DNA of 8,771 bases from contig JAIPFN010000249.1 of NCBI GenBank assembly GCA_021736615.1, positions 1 through 8,771 on the forward strand, in the 5' to 3' direction. How positions within the stretch are numbered: the first letter of the stretch is position 1; each line of letters starts with the position of its first letter. The translations under genes and the position numbers were made by a program. The stretch is from Phycisphaerae bacterium. GTDB taxonomy: Bacteria > Planctomycetota > Phycisphaerae > Sedimentisphaerales > Anaerohalosphaeraceae. Under the pieces are notes generated by a model that did no database searches, had not been told where the DNA came from, and worked only from the letters and a program-made list of their open reading frames with translations. Positions 4,475-8,771 of this stretch are shown here, in pieces.

Positions 4475-6424
4475 CTAAGACTTATGCTCATAAACTTCGT
4501 AAAGCAGTTCAAGCCGTTTCTTTTCCGCATCAACTTTCTCATGCAGCCGGGCCATTTTCTCGTGGTCCTTATACACATTTTTATCGGCGAACCCACTTTC
4601 CATGGCTGCGATTTCGTCTTCAAGCTCCATGATCATCGCCTCAACTTCGTCTATACTATACTTATTATATTGGCGAATTTCCTTTGAAACTTCCTTTTTG
4701 CCACCAGCAGCCGACTTGCTCCGCTTAGCCTTCTTGCCGCCGCTCTTTTTCACATCCGCTGCTGCCGTGGCTGCATTACGCTCGACAATCATCTCATGAT
4801 ACCGCGAATACGCTTTCTCCTCGGTCTCAACCATCTCGCATTCGCCAAAAACCTTCTTTCCGAGGCTGTTAACCCCGACAACCAGCAGCTTATTGACCAC
4901 CCTGTCTAAAAAGAACCGGTCATGGCTGACAACAATTATACCGCCGTTAAACCCTTTCAAGGCATTTTCCAGAACCTCCTTACCGGCAATATCAAGGTGG
5001 TTTGTAGGCTCATCCAGCACCAGAACATCAGGCTCGGCCAGAACCAGCTTGCACAGCACCAACCTGTTCTGCTGGCCGCCGCTAAGATTGCCCACCAGCT
5101 TAAAAACATCATCCCCGCTGAACAAAGACGCCCCTAACCGCCCCCGAAGCGACTCTTCGCTTAGATCGGGCCGAACACTCTTTGCCTCGTCCAGCACAGA
5201 CTTATGGACATCAAGTTCTTCTGCGTGTTGATCCAGGTATCCGACCTTTAAACTGCTGCCAAGCCGAATTTCACCACTAAAATCGCCCATTTGACCGAGT
5301 GCCATCTTCAAAAACGTACTTTTGCCCGTCCCGTTAGGCCCTGTTATCCCCAGCCTGTCCCCGCATAACAGGTCAAATGTCAGGCCCTTAAAAAGGGTCA
5401 GATCGCCGAAAGATTTCTCGAGTTTGTCGCATCGCAAAACAATATCGCTGCGGCTGTCGCTTTCTGCAAACGAAAAGCTGATCTGTTTTTTCTGGCCCAG
5501 AGGTTCCGGCCGGCCCTCTTCTTTTAACTTCCGCTCCAGGTGCTTTCGCCGCCCCCGCGCCGCCCCTTGCATCCCTTTAAAATTAATATTTCGCTTAATA
5601 AAATCTTCGGTACGCTCGACATATTCCTTTTGCTTGCGATAATTCCTCTCCGCTTCGAGACGGGCAATCTCTTTATTTTTGACATATTCGCTATAATTGC
5701 CCTTCCAGACCGTTACTTTTCCATCCTCAACCTCGGCGATCTTATCCGTCACCGAGTCCAGCAAATACCGGTCATGGCTGATAGCGATCACCGCACCGTC
5801 ATAATTTTTGAGGAAACCCTCAAGCCACTCAACCGCCTGCAAATCCAGGTGGTTAGTCGGCTCATCCAGCAACAGCACGTCCGCATCTCCCAAAAGCACC
5901 TGCCCCAACCCCAGCCGCGATAACTGCCCGCCGCTAAGCGCCGAAGTCGTCAGGCCATAATGTTTCTCTTCGAATCCAAGCCCAGCGAGAATACTTTTGG
6001 TCTTCGATTCATATGTAAACCCCCCGTTTATCTCAAAAGCATGCGATAACCGGTCATATTCCTTCATCGCGTCCTCAAGAGCATTACCCGAAAGTACCCC
6101 AAGCCGCTTGCTGATCTCCTCCATCCGCTCCTGGATTCCAAACAGATCTTCAAGCCCGGCATGCATCTCTTCGACAACTGTTTTAGTACCGTCAAAAACC
6201 GCTTCCTGTGGCAAATAACCCATCCGAAGCCCCTTGCGAACCCGAACTTCGCCGACATCAGGGTCGATCTCACCAAGTATCAGCCGGAAGATCGTAGTCT
6301 TTCCGCAGCCGTTACAGCCGACAAGCCCAACCTTCTCGCCCGGAAAAAACCGCGCAGAAACACCATCGAACACGATCTCGCTGCCAAAACACTTATAAAC
6401 ATCATTTAAACTAATTATCGGCAT
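4475..6424 (-). CDS. ABC-F family ATPase (ribosome-associated, YdiF/YheS/Uup-like)
   Basis: The 649-residue protein carries two ABC ATPase domains and no membrane segment, which defines ABC-F proteins that act on the ribosome rather than in transport. Domain 1 has Walker A GCNGCGKTT (36-44), signature LSGGQ (163-167), DEPTNHLD (187-194) and the switch His217. The linker (about 240-325) is rich in Arg and Lys, as in the arm that reaches the P-site tRNA. Domain 2 has GPNGTGKST (362-370), LSGGQ (447-451), DEPTNHLD (471-478) and His501. A Lys/Ala-rich hinge (about 550-580) leads to a C-terminal coiled coil (580-649), as in YdiF, YheS and Uup. Both catalytic Glu residues are present. AGGA lies 5 nt before the ATG, which supports the start. 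Members either resolve stalled ribosomes or give antibiotic resistance; the sequence alone does not decide which. The gene points towards the presumed origin. Confidence 0.95.
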   Translation of the reverse strand: MPIISLNDVYKCFGSEIVFDGVSARFFPGEKVGLVGCNGCGKTTIFRLILGEIDPDVGEVRVRKGLRMGYLPQEAVFDGTKTVVEEMHAGLEDLFGIQERMEEISKRLGVLSGNALEDAMKEYDRLSHAFEINGGFTYESKTKSILAGLGFEEKHYGLTTSALSGGQLSRLGLGQVLLGDADVLLLDEPTNHLDLQAVEWLEGFLKNYDGAVIAISHDRYLLDSVTDKIAEVEDGKVTVWKGNYSEYVKNKEIARLEAERNYRKQKEYVERTEDFIKRNINFKGMQGAARGRRKHLERKLKEEGRPEPLGQKKQISFSFAESDSRSDIVLRCDKLEKSFGDLTLFKGLTFDLLCGDRLGITGPNGTGKSTFLKMALGQMGDFSGEIRLGSSLKVGYLDQHAEELDVHKSVLDEAKSVRPDLSEESLRGRLGASLFSGDDVFKLVGNLSGGQQNRLVLCKLVLAEPDVLVLDEPTNHLDIAGKEVLENALKGFNGGIIVVSHDRFFLDRVVNKLLVVGVNSLGKKVFGECEMVETEEKAYSRYHEMIVERNAATAAADVKKSGGKKAKRSKSAAGGKKEVSKEIRQYNKYSIDEVEAMIMELEDEIAAMESGFADKNVYKDHEKMARLHEKVDAEKKRLELLYEVYEHKS

Positions 6425-6483
6425 ATATTTCCTGAATTAATTAATACTTGATACGCTGAACGTTGCCCGCTGTCCGTCGTACA

Positions 6484-6518
6484 CACTCTTGGCCAAAGTT
6501 TTACCTTGGACAAGAGTG
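6484..6518. promoter_or_regulatory. 35-nt inverted repeat in the ABC-F leader
   Basis: CACTCTTG (6484-6491) pairs with CAAGAGTG (6511-6518). After one G-A mismatch, CCAA (6493-6496) pairs with TTGG (6506-6509), with a 9-nt loop. The repeat begins where an ABC-F transcript driven by the TATAAT at 6523-6528 would start. It could be an operator at the start site or a 5'-terminal stem-loop of the mRNA. Confidence 0.6.
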
Positions 6519-6522
6519 GATG

Positions 6523-6550
6523 ATTATACACTAAAAACAAAACAATTCAG
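6523..6550 (-). promoter_or_regulatory. candidate promoter of the ABC-F gene
   Basis: A perfect TATAAT lies on the minus strand (6528-6523). The only -35 at a usual distance is weak: CTGAAT (6550-6545), 16 nt away and 3 of 6 matching. Transcription would start near 6517, giving a leader of about 93 nt that contains the inverted repeat. Confidence 0.4.
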
Positions 6551-6664
6551 CATTTTTCTAACCAAAAAAGAACAACCCAAAAGCAATACTCGTATGTAAG
6601 ACTGAAACAATCGGATAATTACACATTATTCATTAGAAAATATACATTGGAAACGGAGGCAGCA

Positions 6665-6940
6665 ATGCCGAGACAGAAGAAGGTTACAGTAAAAAAAGGA
6701 TACGTGTCCATCGCCCAGGCCGAGGATCTTCCCCTCGCCGAGGATTGCGTAACACTATTGAAAGAAAATGACATTGAAAGCAAAATAGAAGCGGCTAAAA
6801 AAAGCACATATATAATTCAGGTAGAAGAGGGAAGATTCCACGAGGCGTACACAATAATACAGTCACATCTAACCGCCGAGGGTTACTTCGATATTCACAA
6901 CGAAACAATGCAAACAAAAGACCCAAATCACGCTGCATAA
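6665..6940 (+). CDS. small DUF2007-like protein (putative)
   Basis: This 91-residue soluble protein has no signal peptide or membrane segment and is the only plus-strand gene in the window. The ATG at 6665 is chosen over a TTG at 6647 because GGAGG (6655-6659) lies 5 nt before it. The inferred fold order is strand (VSIAQA, 14-19), helix (LPLAEDCVTLLKEND, 22-36), strand (IESKIEAA, 37-44), strand (TYIIQVEE, 48-55) and helix (FHEAYTIIQSHL, 58-69), then a polar tail. This order and spacing match the ferredoxin-like DUF2007 domain called a putative prokaryotic signal-transducing unit. The family match is by eye and no function is established. It is transcribed divergently from the ABC-F gene across a 240-nt gap. 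I see no clean promoter; a GATAAT at 6614-6619 lacks a -35. Confidence 0.75.
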   Translation: MPRQKKVTVKKGYVSIAQAEDLPLAEDCVTLLKENDIESKIEAAKKSTYIIQVEEGRFHEAYTIIQSHLTAEGYFDIHNETMQTKDPNHAA

Positions 6941-6947
6941 ATAATTC

Positions 6948-6970
6948 GTAGCGGGGGCTTCCAGCCCGTG
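6948..6970. repeat. GGGCT-TCC-AGCCC hairpin (dispersed palindrome, copy B)
   Basis: Just after the small gene lies GTAGCGG followed by a 5-bp stem (6955-6959 with 6963-6967) closed by a TCC triloop. It aligns with the element at 1203-1224 at 15 of 22 positions, and the pair next to the loop swaps A-T for T-A while pairing is kept. Confidence 0.6.
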
Positions 6971-7007
6971 AAAAAAAAGCCCGGAAAGAAAAAACTCTCC
7001 AGGCTTT
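6971..7007 (-). terminator. intrinsic terminator downstream of lepA
   Basis: On the minus strand AAAGCCTGGA (7007-6998) pairs with TCCGGGCTTT (6985-6976) with one mismatch and a 12-nt loop. The stem runs straight into eight T residues (6978-6971). It lies about 93 nt beyond the lepA stop. On the plus strand the same stem follows the small gene and is trailed by AAAAAAACTTTTT, so it may also serve that gene, less well. Confidence 0.75.
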
Positions 7008-7056
7008 AAAAAAACTTTTTTAGAAAATGACAAAAATACTTCATGACTTTCAAGTC

Positions 7057-7078
7057 TTTTCTTCATGCACTTCATGGT
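7057..7078 (-). repeat. ACCATGAAG-type dispersed repeat, copy 2
   Basis: On the minus strand this reads ACCATGAAG, TGC, ATGAAGAAAA. A further CATGAAG word lies at about 7039-7045, near GACTTGAAAGT. It is the partner of the copy at 781-803. It sits in the gap between the lepA stop and the lepA terminator and contains no usable ORF. Confidence 0.5.
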
Positions 7079-7099
7079 TATTATCACGCTGCACGCAAA

Positions 7100-8771
7100 T
7101 CAGTCGCTTGTGTCAAGAATACTCATAAACGCCTTCTGCGGAATCTGCACCGAGCCGATGCTCTTCATGCGCTTCTTGCCTTCCTTCTGTTTCTTGAGCA
7201 CTTTCATTTTACGCGTAACATCGCCGCCGTAAAGTTTGCTGGTCACATCTTTACGGTAGGCCTTGATGGTTTCACGCGCGATGATTTTTCCGCCGATAGC
7301 CACCTGCAACGGAATCTCAAACTGATGCCGCTCGATACTTCTGCGAAGTTTAATGATAAGCTTGCGTCCTCTCGCCTCTGCATTGGAGCGATGCACGATC
7401 AGCGATAATGCGTCGACTGGAATTTTATTAACAAGAATATCGATCTTAACCAGGTTACTCTTTTCATAACCGGTAAACTCATAGTCCATCGTAGCGTACC
7501 CGTGGCTGACGCCTTTCAGCACGTCATAAAAATCATAAACGATCTCGGCAAGCGGCGCCTTATACTCAAGCATCACACGCGTCTTGCTCAGATAGTCCGT
7601 CTTAATCAGTTTGCAACGGCGTCCTTCGGCAAGTTTCATGATCCCTCCGATAGTATCGACGCCTGTAATAATTTCAAGCTTAACATAAGGCTCGCGAAGT
7701 TCTTCGATATGACTCGGGTCCGGCAGTGCACTAGGTGATTCGATCCGCTTAACAACGCCGTCATTTGTTTTCACTTCATAACTAACAGTCGGCGCGGTCT
7801 GGACAATATCAAGATTATGCTCGCGCTCCAAACGCTCCTGAACGATTTCCATATGCAAAAGCCCAAGGAACCCGCACCGGAATCCAAACCCAAGAGCCGG
7901 CGAACTTTGTGCCGAAAACGAAAAACTCGAATCGTTCATCGCAAGCTTATCAAACGCCTGCCGAAGTTTCGGATAGTCAGTATTGTTGCCCGGATAGAAA
8001 TCCGAGAAAACCATCTGCATCGGTTTTTGATAACCAGGCAATGCTTTGTCCGCCGGGTTGGTTTCCAGCGTGATCGTATCGCCGACAGTTACGTCAGCGA
8101 GATTACGAATATTCGCGACAACATAACCAACCTCACCACAGCCGATTTCATCGACCGGAATCATCTGGGGACTCATCTTGCCAAGCTCGGTAATAATATA
8201 ATTTCGACCGGTTCGCATAAACTGAATTTTTTGTCGAACTTTCAGGCTGCCTGAGAACACACGGATAAAACAAATCACTCCGCGATACTCGTCGCAAAGA
8301 CTGTCGAAAATCAGCGCCTGAGTTTTGCCGGCGCTATTATCTTCCGGCGGAGGCAAAAGTTCAATAACCGCACCAAGAAGTTCCTCAACCCCGATTCCGC
8401 TTTTGGCACTGATGTCAAAACACTCGCCGCGGGTAATCCCAAGGACATGTTCGATCTCTTCGCCAATAACATCAGGCTGCGCAGCCGGTAGATCGACTTT
8501 GTTAATGACTCCAATAATTTCGTTGCCGGCCTCTACTGCCAGGTAAGCATTCGCGACCGTCTGCGCCTCAACTCCCTGCGTAGCATCGACAACAAGAAGC
8601 GCACCTTCACAAGCAGCCAAAGCACGCGAAACTTCATAATGAAAATCCACGTGGCCGGGAGTATCGATAAGGTTGAGCATGTAGCTCTCACCTTCGTACC
8701 CATACTTCATCGTAACAGCCGAAGCTTTGATAGTGATCCCGCGTTCCCGCTCAAGATCCATGCTGTCAAGC
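7100..8771 (-). CDS. lepA: elongation factor 4 (LepA), 5' end cut by right edge
   Basis: LepA is a translational GTPase that binds the ribosome and is linked to back-translocation and subunit biogenesis. About 556 C-terminal residues are visible of a usual ~600, so roughly the first 45, with the P-loop, lie outside. The frame continues through the window edge (LDS before MDLERERGIT), so the Met at 8759-8761 is internal. Counted from that Met, ERERGITI (4-11), DTPGH (33-37, with the catalytic His), NKVD (87-90) and the SAKSG motif of the G domain follow in order. The LepA-specific C-terminal domain ends in YGGDVTRKMKVLKKQKEGKK and IGSVQIPQKAF, typical of the family and distinct from EF-G. One small deviation is DFHYEVSR where DFSYEVSR is usual. 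A terminator follows at 6971-7007. Confidence 0.97.
   Translation of the reverse strand, partial: LDSMDLERERGITIKASAVTMKYGYEGESYMLNLIDTPGHVDFHYEVSRALAACEGALLVVDATQGVEAQTVANAYLAVEAGNEIIGVINKVDLPAAQPDVIGEEIEHVLGITRGECFDISAKSGIGVEELLGAVIELLPPPEDNSAGKTQALIFDSLCDEYRGVICFIRVFSGSLKVRQKIQFMRTGRNYIITELGKMSPQMIPVDEIGCGEVGYVVANIRNLADVTVGDTITLETNPADKALPGYQKPMQMVFSDFYPGNNTDYPKLRQAFDKLAMNDSSFSFSAQSSPALGFGFRCGFLGLLHMEIVQERLEREHNLDIVQTAPTVSYEVKTNDGVVKRIESPSALPDPSHIEELREPYVKLEIITGVDTIGGIMKLAEGRRCKLIKTDYLSKTRVMLEYKAPLAEIVYDFYDVLKGVSHGYATMDYEFTGYEKSNLVKIDILVNKIPVDALSLIVHRSNAEARGRKLIIKLRRSIERHQFEIPLQVAIGGKIIARETIKAYRKDVTSKLYGGDVTRKMKVLKKQKEGKKRMKSIGSVQIPQKAFMSILDTSD

Overview
The window looks like a chromosomal replication-initiation neighbourhood of a bacterium, probably a planctomycete of the Phycisphaerae/Sedimentisphaerales type. 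That guess is an inference from the clamp and gyrase sequence style, a secreted formylglycine sulfatase with a CSASR active site, moderate GC and planctomycete-like dispersed palindromes; no database search was possible.

Layout from left to right. On the minus strand lie the N-terminal part of gyrB (cut by the left edge), a short DUF721/DciA helicase-loader gene and dnaN, which read dnaN > dciA > gyrB. Upstream of dnaN, also on the minus strand, is a secreted sulfatase with its own promoter. Positions 3961-4474 hold no gene but contain a strong candidate replication origin: two perfect DnaA boxes in inverted orientation, several near-matches, a 36-nt stretch of pure A/T, and a TAG-type DnaA-trio followed by a GGGGC cluster. 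Tandem 18-bp and 12-bp repeats follow. Next come an ABC-F ATPase gene (minus strand), a divergent plus-strand gene for a 91-residue DUF2007-like protein, and lepA (minus strand, its 5' end cut by the right edge).

The genes fit together as a replication cluster: DnaN is the processivity clamp, DciA the likely loader of the DnaB helicase, and GyrB supplies negative supercoiling. dnaA and recF, which often flank dnaN, are not here. A catabolic sulfatase gene sits between the presumed origin and dnaN. The right side carries translation-factor genes (ABC-F, LepA) that would be transcribed towards the origin. No phage, insertion sequence, CRISPR array or tRNA/rRNA gene is visible. The most interesting parts are the origin architecture and two dispersed hairpin or repeat families in the intergenic gaps.
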